From assembly GCA_944386645.1 (NCBI GenBank), contig CALXBW010000014.1, positions 1 through 42,605 on the forward strand: DNA of 42,605 bases. Reading direction: 5' to 3'. Source of the stretch: an uncultured Clostridia bacterium. Its GTDB lineage: Bacteria; Bacillota; Clostridia; TANB77; CAG-508. The notes beneath the pieces were generated by a model. The model did not search any database and was not told where the DNA came from. It saw nothing but the letters and a program-made list of their open reading frames with translations. Positions 7,929 to 16,471 of this stretch are shown one piece after another. Each line of letters starts with the position of its first letter. The first letter of the stretch is position 1. The translations under genes and the position numbers were made by a program.

Positions 7929-9341
7929 TTAAACATGAGAAATATTTGTATAATCAGATATCTCTCTGTTTGTTGTAACTAAATCGTCAATAGATAATTT
8001 ATGTATATCATCTTTTCCTGTTATTCTAGCAAAAGTTTTTAATTCTCCATTTACAACATTTAAATAATTTGCTAATCTTTGACTACAAGCATCTATGTTT
8101 AACCTTTTTCGTAAATCCTCTCTTTGAGTTCCTATTCCTACTGGACACATACCAGTATTACATACACGATATTGTTGACAAGCAATTGCAATCATTGCTG
8201 CAGTTCCTATTGCAATAGCATCTGCTCCCATAGCTATTGCTTTTGCAAAATCACTAGATATTCTTAATCCTCCTGTGATTATTAAATCAATATCCATATT
8301 ATTTTCATCCAGATATTTTCTTGCTCTATGTAATGCATATATTGTTGGAACACTAGTTGCATCTTTTAAAAACTTAGGACTAGAGCCTGTTGAACCACCT
8401 CTCCCATCGATTGTAATAAAATCAGGTTCTGCATAGCATATGTATTCTAAATCTTTCTCTATATGTCCTGCAGCAATTTTTATTCCAATAGGTCTTCCTT
8501 CTGATTTTTCTCTTAATTCATTTACTAATTTTTTTAAATCATCTTTATCATTTATTTCAGTAAATCTTGATGGACTCATTATACTTTCACCAACAGATTT
8601 TCCTCTTATCTTAGCTATTTCTTCAGTTACCTTTTCACCTGGTAAATGTCCTCCCATACCTGGTTTTGTACCTTGTCCAATTTTTATTTCAATTGCATCA
8701 GAATTCTTTAAATTCTCATCTGTTACACTATATTTATTTGGAATATATTCAAATATGTACTTATATGCATTTTGTCTTTCTTCTGGAAGTATTCCACCTT
8801 CTCCGCTTCCAATAGCAGTTTTAACCATACTTGTTCCTTTTGCTAAAGATATTTTAGCCTCTTTTGATAAAGCTCCAAAAGACATATGTGTAACAAATAC
8901 AGGACTTTCTATTACCATTGGTTTTTTTGCCTTTTTTCCTATTATAGTTTGAATATTTACCTTTTCATCATCCAATAATGGCATAGGATTCAATTGAGCA
9001 CCTAAAATTAATATATCATTCCATGAGACAATTGGAAGTTTTGTTCCCATTGCAGAAGAAATACTCTTTCCTGTAACTGCCATCTCATGGATATCTTTCA
9101 TCCAAATTTCTTTATCATCAGAATTTCTTTCATATTCTCTCATATAATTTGACAAATTTATATTTTCTTTTATTTCTTTTGTTTCTTTATTTATTTCACT
9201 ATTTTCAGTAATTTTTTCAAAAGAAGTTTTTGGTGCTTTACATAGAGGGCATTTCCAATCATCTGGTAAATCACTAAATTTTACTCCTTCTTTTTCTTCA
9301 TCATATATGTATCCACAAATCTTACATCTATATCTTGCCAT
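7929..9341 (-). CDS. Rubredoxin-glutamate synthase (FMN-binding) fusion
   Basis: 470 residues. Residues 1-43 are a rubredoxin domain with two CxxC iron knuckles ([20 protein letters not shown], then CPLC). From about 80 onward it is the FMN-binding synthase domain of GltB-type glutamate synthase: [56 protein letters not shown], and an iron-sulfur cysteine set [19 protein letters not shown]. There is no N-terminal glutaminase domain, so it resembles stand-alone archaeal-type GltB proteins that take ammonia and reduced iron-sulfur electrons. The rubredoxin part suggests electron delivery within one chain. AGGAGG lies 7 nt before the ATG. Confidence 0.9.
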   Translation of the reverse strand: MARYRCKICGYIYDEEKEGVKFSDLPDDWKCPLCKAPKTSFEKITENSEINKETKEIKENINLSNYMREYERNSDDKEIWMKDIHEMAVTGKSISSAMGTKLPIVSWNDILILGAQLNPMPLLDDEKVNIQTIIGKKAKKPMVIESPVFVTHMSFGALSKEAKISLAKGTSMVKTAIGSGEGGILPEERQNAYKYIFEYIPNKYSVTDENLKNSDAIEIKIGQGTKPGMGGHLPGEKVTEEIAKIRGKSVGESIMSPSRFTEINDKDDLKKLVNELREKSEGRPIGIKIAAGHIEKDLEYICYAEPDFITIDGRGGSTGSSPKFLKDATSVPTIYALHRARKYLDENNMDIDLIITGGLRISSDFAKAIAMGADAIAIGTAAMIAIACQQYRVCNTGMCPVGIGTQREDLRKRLNIDACSQRLANYLNVVNGELKTFARITGKDDIHKLSIDDLVTTNREISDYTNISHV

Positions 9342-9399
9342 ATTTTTTCCTCCTAAATATATTTTTTTAAATTATATCATATACTTTTTTTATTTATAA

Positions 9400-9588
9400 T
9401 TATTTTTTCTGTATTTTCAAAAATATTATTGCAAATATAATACTGAAAAACAAAAATATACCTGATGCGCTTAATAACCCAATATCTAAATTATTATAAT
9501 AATTATCATTTGTATATGCTTGAATAGTTTGCTTACTCTCATCAATGATATTATTATATAATGACATATTGTCTTCTGCTATATCCAT
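9400..9588 (-). CDS. Membrane-segment ORF in frame with the upstream sigma gene
   Basis: 62 codons ending with one transmembrane segment (GLLSASGIFLFFSIIFAIIF) and a basic tail LKIQKK. No ribosome binding site precedes its ATG. The frame continues without a stop back to the TAG that ends the sigma-like gene at 9619, giving ten extra codons (YNDVKSNKNF). It is therefore probably the C-terminal part of the same protein, separated by one nonsense codon, rather than an independent gene. Confidence 0.5.
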   Translation of the reverse strand: MDIAEDNMSLYNNIIDESKQTIQAYTNDNYYNNLDIGLLSASGIFLFFSIIFAIIFLKIQKK

Positions 9589-9618
9589 AAAATTTTTATT
9601 TGATTTAACATCATTATA

Positions 9619-10326
9619 CTATTCAATTTTTTCTTCTACTTCTGCATTATCTATATTTTCAAGATTCTCTTCTACATTTGTATTATCAATATTTTCAGTC
9701 TCAATATTGTTGTCTGCCACTTTATTTGTTTCAAATTTATTTTTCTCAAACCTTCTATGTAGAATAAATATTGATAGTGTTAATATAAACATAGAAATAT
9801 TTCCTATCATTAGTTTAAGACTATGTAATGCTGTATAATATCTCCATTGTACAGTTCCAATAGGTATATTTAATAAATTAGATATCTCTCGAAAAGACAT
9901 ATTTGATAAGATTTTTAAAGATATGATTTCTCTATCTTTTTCTGGTAATTTTTTTATTAAATTATTATATGAATCTTTTTCTATTATCTTTTCTATTTCT
10001 TTATCTTCTTCTAATAAAAAATACGCTTCTTCTATATTGACAACATTTTTTTGTTTTCTAATATAATTCAATGTTTCATTTTTTGTTAAAGAATATATCC
10101 AACTCATTTCATTTTTTATTGGCAATAAGTCTTTTGACATATTCATAATTTTCATAAATACTATTTGAACTATATCCTCACTATTGTCCCTATTCTTCAA
10201 TATAGAAAAAGCGATACCATATACTATTTTATTACATTTATTATATATTTCTTTTAAAGCTTCTTTGTCTCCTTCTTTTAATTTGTTAAATAATATTTTT
10301 ATATCTTTTTTGTTAATATTCTTCAT
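9619..10326 (-). CDS. Membrane-anchored ECF sigma factor
   Basis: About 235 residues: ECF region 2 (about 25-90, NSEDIVQIVFMKIMN, SWIYSLTKNETLNYIRKQ) and region 4 (about 125-175, KLPEKDREIISLKILSNMSF, REISNLLNIPIGTVQWRYY), followed directly by a hydrophobic segment (MIGNISMFILTLSIFIL) and an acidic low-complexity tail (NIETENIDNTNVEENLENID). It is thus a sigma factor built into the membrane. The ATG at 10353 overlaps an extended -10 (TGCTATAAT), so the ATG at 10326 (GGAAAG upstream) is the likely start. The single TAG at 9619-9621 is followed in frame by a second transmembrane segment. Confidence 0.8.
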   Translation of the reverse strand: MKNINKKDIKILFNKLKEGDKEALKEIYNKCNKIVYGIAFSILKNRDNSEDIVQIVFMKIMNMSKDLLPIKNEMSWIYSLTKNETLNYIRKQKNVVNIEEAYFLLEEDKEIEKIIEKDSYNNLIKKLPEKDREIISLKILSNMSFREISNLLNIPIGTVQWRYYTALHSLKLMIGNISMFILTLSIFILHRRFEKNKFETNKVADNNIETENIDNTNVEENLENIDNAEVEEKIE

Positions 10327-10351
10327 ATTTTCTTTCCATTCTTTTTTTCTC

Positions 10352-10360
10352 ATTATAGCA
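10352..10360 (-). promoter_or_regulatory. Extended -10 element of the tethered sigma gene
   Basis: Minus strand TGCTATAAT. The transcription start expected 6-7 nt downstream would lie after the ATG at 10353, which rules that codon out and favours 10326. No clear -35 is seen, as is common with TGn extended -10 promoters. Confidence 0.5.
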
Positions 10361-10443
10361 AAGAATGAAAATTAAATCTAGTATGAAGAATTTATTTACA
10401 TTCCAAAATAAATATAATAAATTATTATTTAAAATGTTTTCCT

Positions 10444-11736
10444 CTACCTTTTACATTTTCTATTTTTAATTATATTAACTACTGGTCCATATGTATAAAA
10501 ACTACCAACAATAAAGTTAACTGTATTAGTATCGTTTTTCATAATATCTTGTAATGATTCCTCCAAAGTTTTTACATATATTTTCTTATTTGCATTGTAT
10601 TTGATTGCAACATTATATAAGTCTTCACTTGATGCAAAGCTTTCAGAATTATCTCCAGAAGTTAATATGAATTCTGCATTATTATCTTGTAATAATAACT
10701 CTAGCATTTTTTCATAATTTTTTCTTTTTAATATTGATATTATATAAACTCTTTTTAATTTACTATAGTACATTTCTATTATTTTTTGTAGATTTTTGAT
10801 TGCAGACTCATTATGTGCTCCATCATATATTATCAACGGTCTCTCACTTAATGTATCCATTCTTCCCCTATGAATAACAGTTTTTAACCCTTGCCTTATA
10901 GCCATTTGTGATATTTTATATCCTAGATTATTTAGAATTTTAGTTGCTTCTATACATATACTTGCATTTTGTACCTGCATTTCTCCTTTTAGATTTATAA
11001 TTATATTATGCATATCTCCATAATCAAAATATTGATATTTATCATCGTACTTATAATTTTTTATTTCATTTTTTAATACTATATGTATTCTATTATTTTT
11101 CCTATTACATTCTTCTATAAAAACATTATTTACACCTGTGCTTTGTTCAAAAACTACTGTATCAGAATTTTGTTTTATTATTCCTGCCTTTTGATAAGCT
11201 ATTTCAGTTAATGTATTTCCTAACATGTTCATATGATCATATCCAATTGATGCAATAATAGATACTAATGGTTTAGTAATAATATTAGTACAATCATGTA
11301 ATCCTCCTATACCAGTTTCTAATATTACAAAATCAACGTTTTTTCTATAAAAATATAACAAAGCTATAATAGTTGTAATTTCAAAAAAAGTTACATTTAT
11401 GTTGTTTTCTTCTGTATATTTTTTTATTTTAGGTTCTAATTCTTCTATTATTTCTGTTAGCTCTTCATCTGATATATCGATTTTATTAACACTTATTCTT
11501 TCATTATATCTTATCAAGTGAGGTGATATAAACTTTCCAACATTATATCCTTGCTCTATTAATATATTATTTATTATTTCCGAACAACTTCCTTTACCAT
11601 TAGTACCAGCGATATGTATAAAATTCATTTTTTCATGTAAATTATTATATTCATTCATAAAATATTTCATTGTGTCTAAAGATGGATTCTTTTTAAACCT
11701 ATAATATTTTTTAAAATATTCTTCTATATTTATCAT
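10444..11736 (-). CDS. folC: Folylpolyglutamate synthase / dihydrofolate synthase
   Basis: A 430-residue Mur-ligase-family enzyme that adds glutamate to folates (and often to dihydropteroate). The ATP loop HIAGTNGKGSCSEIINN at about 41-57, the folate-binding region ISPHLIRYNERI, the metal/linker region ETGIGGLHDCTN (GGRLDATN in many homologues), YDHMNMLGNTLTEIAYQKAG with the carbamylated-lysine position, and the C-terminal domain entry YDGAHNESAI are all present. Length is normal. GGGAG lies 9 nt before the ATG. No other folate genes are nearby. Confidence 0.9.
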   Translation of the reverse strand: MINIEEYFKKYYRFKKNPSLDTMKYFMNEYNNLHEKMNFIHIAGTNGKGSCSEIINNILIEQGYNVGKFISPHLIRYNERISVNKIDISDEELTEIIEELEPKIKKYTEENNINVTFFEITTIIALLYFYRKNVDFVILETGIGGLHDCTNIITKPLVSIIASIGYDHMNMLGNTLTEIAYQKAGIIKQNSDTVVFEQSTGVNNVFIEECNRKNNRIHIVLKNEIKNYKYDDKYQYFDYGDMHNIIINLKGEMQVQNASICIEATKILNNLGYKISQMAIRQGLKTVIHRGRMDTLSERPLIIYDGAHNESAIKNLQKIIEMYYSKLKRVYIISILKRKNYEKMLELLLQDNNAEFILTSGDNSESFASSEDLYNVAIKYNANKKIYVKTLEESLQDIMKNDTNTVNFIVGSFYTYGPVVNIIKNRKCKR

Positions 11737-11804
11737 AATTTATTACTCCCTATATTCTGCATTATAATATAATTATTTAAATAGTTCAATATATATTAAA
11801 ATAC

Positions 11805-12426
11805 AAACCTTCAGTCACTTTCGCTTGCCATTTTATTACTTACTGCCCTTTAAAAGGGTCTTTATATTCTTATATTGTTATTTGATCTGATATCATGTCT
11901 TCTTTTACTTGATTTTCTACATAATTATATATGGCCGACTTGTTATTTTCTACCATACTTACATAATATCCTCTACACCAAAATACTCTATTTCCATATT
12001 TATTTTAAGTTTGCATGTTTCTCAAATATTATTAATATACTTTTTCCTTTTTAATATCCAATAAATGATATGCACTTAATTTGGGTGGTATACTTACATA
12101 CATATGTATATGGTCTGGACATGCTTCTGCATTAATTACTTCTACCTCTTTTCTTTTGCGCAATTCTCTTAATATCATTCCTATTTTTCTTCTTAATATT
12201 CCATATATTTCTTTTCTTCTAAATTTTGGTGCAAATACTATATGATATTCACATTCAAATGTTATGTGTGCTAAACTATTTGTGTATGTACTTTTCATAC
12301 GAATCACTCCTTTATTATTTTAATTTTTAATCTGTCAAACTTAAAATTATTATAACATTGAGAGTGATTTTTTGTTACTTTTATCACAACTATAAATTTT
12401 ATTTGACTTCCAAGCATGCCTGGGGG
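11805..12426 (-). mobile_element. Decayed IS200/IS605-family element
   Basis: It contains a broken tnpA (11839-12298) with end-like sequences on both sides: the imperfect palindrome CCAAGCATGCCTGG at about 12411-12424 upstream, and a short hairpin CCCTTTAAAAGGG with the tail GGCAAGCGAAAGTGACTG downstream. IS200-type elements carry subterminal hairpins and no terminal inverted repeats, and no target duplication is expected. Exact ends are not certain. No tnpB is present. Confidence 0.6.
11839..12298 (-). pseudogene. tnpA: IS200-type Y1 transposase TnpA, frameshifted
   Basis: The first part (from the ATG at 12298, AAGGAG 8 nt upstream) reads MKSTYTNSLAHITFECEYHI and contains the HUH motif in CPDHIHMYVSIPPK. 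After LLDIKK the frame must shift to give KGKSILIIFEKHANLK, then shift again to give YGNRVFWCRGYYVSMVENN and the catalytic-tyrosine region AIYNYVENQVKED, then an in-frame TAA before EYKDPFKGQ. Two frameshifts and a nonsense codon make it inactive. Intact IS200 TnpA is about 150 residues, which matches the rebuilt length. Confidence 0.85.
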
Positions 12427-12440
12427 TTAACGATAAAGTT

Positions 12441-12474
12441 AAAAAAGAGATGGATTCTAAAAAGATTCCATCTC
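12441..12474 (-). terminator. Intrinsic terminator of the ATP-grasp gene
   Basis: The 8-bp stem GAGATGGA/TCCATCTC is followed on the minus strand by TTTTTT. It lies just after the stop at 12482. Confidence 0.8.
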
Positions 12475-12481
12475 GTATTGT

Positions 12482-13416
12482 CTACTCAAATAAATATTTT
12501 AATGCTTCTCTGTATATATTTTTAATTATCTCATATCCGCCTTCTACTGATTCTATGAATATAGTTGCTCCAATTCCTGAATTAATTTCTAGTACATATA
12601 AGTCTCCATCCACGGTCTTAATTATATCAATTGTAGCAAAATTAATATTCATTGCCTTTCCAGCCGAAACAGCTAATTTTTCAATTTGATTATATAACTC
12701 ACCTTTTTGTAATACTTCTGGCATTGCTCCTCCCTAAGATTATGTTTCCAAGATATATTTATTTTTTCTCCATCTTTTGGTATATATTCCATATCTAAAC
12801 TTTTTAAATTATCTTGTACTACATTCTTGTCTGGTAATTTTAACAAATCTATCAGCTCTCTTAAAGATGACTTTCCATTTCCAATAACATATGGCTTAGT
12901 TTTTCCATATACTAGATAAACTTTTCCATTTAAATAAAAAGTTCTATATTCTGTTTCAATATCATAGTATGGACAAATACTAATTGACCCCTGTTTTTTA
13001 AATAATTTTTGAATAGCAGATTCTGTCTCTTTTAATGTATTACATAATGTTACACCCTGTCCTTCACAGCCATGATTTGGTTTAACTACTAGACAACCAT
13101 TTTTTAAAAATTCAGAAATAATTTTTACCCATATTCCGTTATTGTCAATATACTTTTCTCTTATTGCAGGATTAAATATTATTGTATGTTCAATAACTGG
13201 TATGTTCTGAGATTTTAAAACTTCAAATGTAGCATACTTATCACATGCAATATTACCTGTTGCTTCTGGATTAATATCAAACCTTGTTCCTGTAATGTGT
13301 CTTACTTTACCATCTTTAGAAAGTTGCAAAATCCAGTCGTAAGATAATTTTTCCAGCTTAATATCCATTTCAGCACACAATTCTCTCATCAAAATATGAA
13401 AAGTTCTTTCCTCCAT
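12482..13416 (-). pseudogene. ATP-grasp ligase, frameshifted
   Basis: Two ORFs (12673-13416 and 12482-12724) form one ATP-grasp protein of about 310 residues. The first gives the N-domain and nucleotide-binding parts (CLVVKPNHGCEGQGV, EYRTFYLNGKVYLVYGKTKP) up to ISWKHNL. The second continues with GGAMPEVLQKGELYNQIEKL and the metal-binding end FATIDII…DLYVLEINSGIG. A one-base loss at CTTAGGGAGGAGCA joins the frames as KHNLxGGAMPEV, a normal ATP-grasp sequence. GGAGGAGCAATG at the junction looks like a ribosome binding site, so separate translation of the second part is conceivable. The substrate is unknown (carboxylate-amine ligase fold). Confidence 0.75.
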
Positions 13417-13486
13417 AATGTCATTACTCCCTTCGCAATTTGAACTAATTTTGATGACTTAATAAAAAGCCAAATTCATAGTATAT

Positions 13487-13515
13487 ATATTACCACATTT
13501 TACATAAAGTGTCAA
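13487..13515 (-). promoter_or_regulatory. SigA promoter of the ATP-grasp gene
   Basis: Minus strand TTGACA (13510-13515), 17-nt spacer, TAATAT (13487-13492), about 70 bp before the start at 13416. Confidence 0.65.
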
Positions 13516-13584
13516 CATTTTTTAGCTATAAATATTAAAAATATTTTTCATTTAATATATTTCTGTATTTACTCTCATCACTTA

Positions 13585-14913
13585 TCACATACATTTCTCA
13601 TAAACTAATATATCCTTCTTCCTATACACAGAAAGAACTAGTGCCAAACACATCATATTAATAATTAAATTTATTCCTCCATATGATATTAATGGAATAT
13701 TAATATCTACCTTTATTCCTAAGTTGAAGTTCATTAATATGTTTAATGCACTCTGTAATATAAATAAACAAGAAATTCCTATAATTATTAATTTTCCATA
13801 TGTATCTTTTATTTTTATCGCATTAATTATAAGTTTTATATTCAACAATATTATTGCAACTATTACTCCAATAGTAATAATCCATCCATAATGCGCCAAA
13901 ATAGACATTAATACAAAATTTGTTCCTTCATCGAAAATTGTAATTAAATTACTTGTATTGTCTGCTTCACCAAATAATTGTGCCGAATTAATTATTAAAT
14001 TTTGATTTATTCCAAAATACCCATTACCATCTGGATCAATTTCCGGGTTAAATGAAGACCATATTCTATTCAAATCATAACCTGAATTTATATATAAAGA
14101 AATTACTATTACCCCTAATAATAGCGGAATTGCCCATAACATAATAATATATTTTCTATTTTCTTTTAGAAGTTTTACAGTAGATATTATTAAATATATA
14201 ACTCCTACTATAAATGTTGAAGTTACTGATTGTATCCCCATAAATAATATTAACGAAAATATACTTAATAATATTAAACTCAATATATCTATATTTATTT
14301 TAAAACCAAAGACCTCTACATTTTTTTCTTTATCAATTTTTTGTATAAATCCAATAAAAGCTAATATAAATAATGGTATTGAAATTACTGCTGGTGATAC
14401 CGAAACAAATATTATATGTAAATATGGTTTACCATTATACTTTATTCCTGCAATTAATGATAATATAATAAATAAACTTGCTATTATATATAAATGAATT
14501 GAATATTTACTTATTTTTCTGTAATCTATAAAATATATAGCTATACTTAATATAGTTCCTATTAATAAACATACGATATACTTTGAAATTATATCAGTTT
14601 GATCTGTTATTACATAATTGTTTGCTCTTGCTAATGTTACTAATACACCAAAACATGCTACAATTAATATAATAATCAATAATTTCCAATCTAATTTTGG
14701 CTTATGTACTTTATTTAAATTTTTACCTATTTCTTCTGGACTTCCCATTTGTTCTACAGCTCTTGTTTCTGCATCATTTTCTGCTAAGCCACATAACATA
14801 TATTCTTTTTTTCTTTCTTCTAAATGACTTTTTATCTCTTCAGATATCTCTTTTCTAACAGGCTTATATTTTATTTGCTCACATACCAAGTTTAAAAAAT
14901 CTTTAATTTGCAA
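13585..14913 (-). CDS. FtsW/RodA/SpoVE-family membrane protein with N-terminal HAAS-like domain
   Basis: About 442 residues. Residues 1-70 (IKDFLNLVCEQIKYKPVRKE … LEERKKEYMLCGLAENDAE … RAVEQMGSPEEIG) are a helical prefix like the HAAS/permease-prefix domains found next to PadR regulators. The remainder has about ten membrane segments of the SEDS (FtsW/RodA) type. SEDS proteins polymerise or help polymerise peptidoglycan; here the prefix suggests a regulated variant. The GTG at 14922 lies inside AGGAGGTG, so the TTG at 14913, 8 nt after AGGAGG, is the better start. It overlaps the PadR gene end, so the two are translated together. Catalytic ability was not assessed. Confidence 0.75.
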   Translation of the reverse strand: MQIKDFLNLVCEQIKYKPVRKEISEEIKSHLEERKKEYMLCGLAENDAETRAVEQMGSPEEIGKNLNKVHKPKLDWKLLIIILIVACFGVLVTLARANNYVITDQTDIISKYIVCLLIGTILSIAIYFIDYRKISKYSIHLYIIASLFIILSLIAGIKYNGKPYLHIIFVSVSPAVISIPLFILAFIGFIQKIDKEKNVEVFGFKINIDILSLILLSIFSLILFMGIQSVTSTFIVGVIYLIISTVKLLKENRKYIIMLWAIPLLLGVIVISLYINSGYDLNRIWSSFNPEIDPDGNGYFGINQNLIINSAQLFGEADNTSNLITIFDEGTNFVLMSILAHYGWIITIGVIVAIILLNIKLIINAIKIKDTYGKLIIIGISCLFILQSALNILMNFNLGIKVDINIPLISYGGINLIINMMCLALVLSVYRKKDILVYEKCM

Positions 14914-15241
14914 ATGAAGCACCTCCTAACAATTTATTTATTCCATTACTAAATACAGTCCATTCCTCTTTTTTTTCATCTAAATATTTCTTTCCTTTTT
15001 GTGTAATAGAATAATATTTTCTTTTCTTAGATGATGTTTCATCCCAATATGATGTTATTAAAGACTTTTCTTCTAAGCTATGTAATATAGGGTATAATGT
15101 TCCCTCCTTTAACTCAAAAATATTATTGGATTGTTCACTTAATTTTTTAATCATCTGATAACCATACATATTTTCTTTTGCCAACAAATTCAACACAATC
15201 ATTGTTGTACTTCCTTTTAGTAGTTCTTTATTAATTTTCAA
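14903..15241 (-). CDS. PadR-family transcriptional regulator
   Basis: A 112-residue winged-helix protein: KGSTTMIVLNLLAKENMYGY, QMIKKLSEQS, ELKEGTLYPILHSLEEKSLI, KRKYYSITQKGKKYLDEKKE. The GYQ…EGTLYP…L…G motifs are diagnostic for PadR. The GTG at 15250 falls within AAGGAGTG; the TTG at 15241, 8 nt after AAGGAG, is the likely start. A 12-bp perfect inverted repeat overlaps its promoter, so it probably represses itself and the coupled FtsW-like gene, being released by an unknown signal. Confidence 0.88.
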   Translation of the reverse strand: MKINKELLKGSTTMIVLNLLAKENMYGYQMIKKLSEQSNNIFELKEGTLYPILHSLEEKSLITSYWDETSSKKRKYYSITQKGKKYLDEKKEEWTVFSNGINKLLGGASFAN

Positions 15242-15254
15242 AAATATCACTCCT

Positions 15255-15313
15255 TATACATAGATATTCTATGCATTTTTATACATTGTATATCTATGTA
15301 TAGAAAAAGTCAA
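15255..15313 (-). promoter_or_regulatory. PadR promoter with overlapping operator
   Basis: Promoter on the minus strand: TTGACT (15308-15313), 17-nt spacer, TACAAT (15285-15290). Perfect inverted repeat TATACATAGATA (15255-15266) / TATCTATGTATA (15291-15302), with the second arm in the promoter spacer and the first over the transcription start and leader. A dimeric PadR bound there would block RNA polymerase. Confidence 0.7.
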
Positions 15314-15362
15314 GTGAAAATTTGTATATATTAAATTTACTATGATAAATAAATTACACACA

Positions 15363-15392
15363 AAAAGAAACGCCCATAATGACGTTTCTTTT
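15363..15392 (-). terminator. Intrinsic terminator after small membrane peptide gene
   Basis: 10-bp stem AAAAGAAACG / CGTTTCTTTT with a 10-nt loop and flanking A/T tracts, directly after the stop at 15398. Confidence 0.75.
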
Positions 15393-15397
15393 ATACT

Positions 15398-15586
15398 TTA
15401 TTCTATTGTTTCATTTATAGTACTAGGTGTAACTTTATTATCTAAGGTATAATATTCCGAATATTTTGATGATATATCCTCAGAATTTTTTCTCATATTA
15501 TCTTTTTTTAATAGGTATCCTATTATTCCGATTGCAATTATTATTAAAACCATTAATGTATAAATAATTATATCTTTTTTATCCAT
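15398..15586 (-). CDS. Small single-pass membrane protein, tandem copy 2
   Basis: 62 residues: a short charged start MDKKD, one transmembrane segment (IIIYTLMVLIIIAIGIIGYL), then a polar tail of about 30 residues. It is paralogous to the gene at 15639-15821 (MDKKDIIIY…LMVL.II.IGIIGYLL identical or conservative). GAGGGG lies 6-7 nt before the ATG. It ends at a good terminator. Function unknown; the tails of the two copies differ, while the membrane part is conserved. Confidence 0.7.
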   Translation of the reverse strand: MDKKDIIIYTLMVLIIIAIGIIGYLLKKDNMRKNSEDISSKYSEYYTLDNKVTPSTINETIE

Positions 15587-15638
15587 ATAGTCCCCTCTCG
15601 ATTATATTCCAACATTTTAATTACTTATATATCATTTA

Positions 15639-15821
15639 TTATTTTATTTCATTTGTAATATTTGAAGTAGATTCATTATTTAAATTTAAAATTTCTGAAT
15701 ATATTGGTATACCATTATATTTATTTTCGGTATCAATTTTTCCTAATAGATATCCTATAATTCCAATTGTAATTATTAGCAAAACCATTAATATATAAAT
15801 AATTATATCTTTTTTATCCAT
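15639..15821 (-). CDS. Small single-pass membrane protein, tandem copy 1
   Basis: 60 residues from the ATG at 15821 (AGGAGG directly upstream): MDKKDIIIYILMVLLIITIG followed by IIGYLLGK and a polar tail ending TNEIK. An upstream in-frame start at 15884 has no ribosome binding site and is rejected. It follows a 43-codon ORF (15835-15966) whose end overlaps its ribosome binding site. Together with the copy downstream it forms a tandem duplication. Confidence 0.7.
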   Translation of the reverse strand: MDKKDIIIYILMVLLIITIGIIGYLLGKIDTENKYNGIPIYSEILNLNNESTSNITNEIK

Positions 15822-15834
15822 ATATCCTCCTAAT

Positions 15835-15966
15835 CTATATATCATATTTAATTGTTTCACATGATATACTTGGTAGCAACCCATTTTCTCTATCTATTTT
15901 ATTAGTAACATTATACATATTTTCTCTTAGTTGTTGTATCGGTGGATCAGTTAATCCAAATGACAT
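15835..15966 (-). CDS. 43-residue hypothetical protein
   Basis: An ORF starting MSFGLTDPPIQQLRENMYNV and ending CETIKYDI. The composition is protein-like, with a clear helix and a DPPI turn. No obvious ribosome binding site precedes it, so it could be leaderless or part of a larger lost gene. Its last codons lie just upstream of the ribosome binding site of the small membrane protein at 15821, suggesting coupling. No family recognised. Confidence 0.4.
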   Translation of the reverse strand: MSFGLTDPPIQQLRENMYNVTNKIDRENGLLPSISCETIKYDI

Positions 15967-16060
15967 AGTATGTATATATCATAATTTGATATTTTTGTAA
16001 ATATCTTTTACTTAAATTTACATATTTTTTACATTTTTCTACATTTTTTAGCATACTCTA

Positions 16061-16471
16061 TTATTTATTCTCTTCCATATCTCCCATTGTGGTAAGCTCT
16101 TCCCCTGTATTAAATAAATACTTCATAATCAATTCTCCATCTTCTGTTGTATATGCATCTAATTGTGTAACCTTTACTTCACTTCCCAATAAATTTTTTA
16201 TTTTATTTTCAATATCGGCCTTCTTTTCTTGCTTTTCTTCTTCTGAGAATATATTATCATTTATTACATTCATTATACTATCTTTTAAATTACCATCTGT
16301 TGCTGCATTAACTGTTAAAAATGAACCTGCAAGTATAAATACAGATAATGTTGTAGCCTTAAATATATTTTTTCTTTTTCTTCTTTTTACATAATATTGT
16401 TTTTCTACATTTGATAATATTATTTTTTCTCTTGTATTTTTTATTATATTATCATTAAATTCATTCTCCAT
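16061..16471 (-). CDS. Small membrane anti-sigma-like protein
   Basis: 136-140 residues: a cytoplasmic helix-rich start (ENEFNDNIIKNTREKIILSN), a basic stretch KRRKRKN, one transmembrane segment at about 43-60 (TTLSVFILAGSFLTVNAA), and a short extracytoplasmic part with a charged helix (EEEKQEKKADIENKI). It overlaps the end of the sigma gene at 16461-17006, so the pair is coupled as in known ECF/anti-sigma modules. The ATG at 16483 immediately follows its GG and is less likely than that at 16471. The sensory part is much shorter than in the 977-2185 protein. Confidence 0.65.
   Translation of the reverse strand: MENEFNDNIIKNTREKIILSNVEKQYYVKRRKRKNIFKATTLSVFILAGSFLTVNAATDGNLKDSIMNVINDNIFSEEEKQEKKADIENKIKNLLGSEVKVTQLDAYTTEDGELIMKYLFNTGEELTTMGDMEENK

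Noticed and set aside
8440-8952. 170-codon plus-strand ORF
   Set aside because: Lies fully inside the rubredoxin-glutamate synthase gene on the other strand and has no family features.
11805-12426. Active IS200 element
   Set aside because: Two frameshifts and a stop in tnpA; the catalytic tyrosine part is out of frame.
15639-15884. 81-codon version of the first small membrane protein
   Set aside because: The upstream start has no ribosome binding site; AGGAGG precedes the ATG at 15821, giving a start identical to its paralogue.
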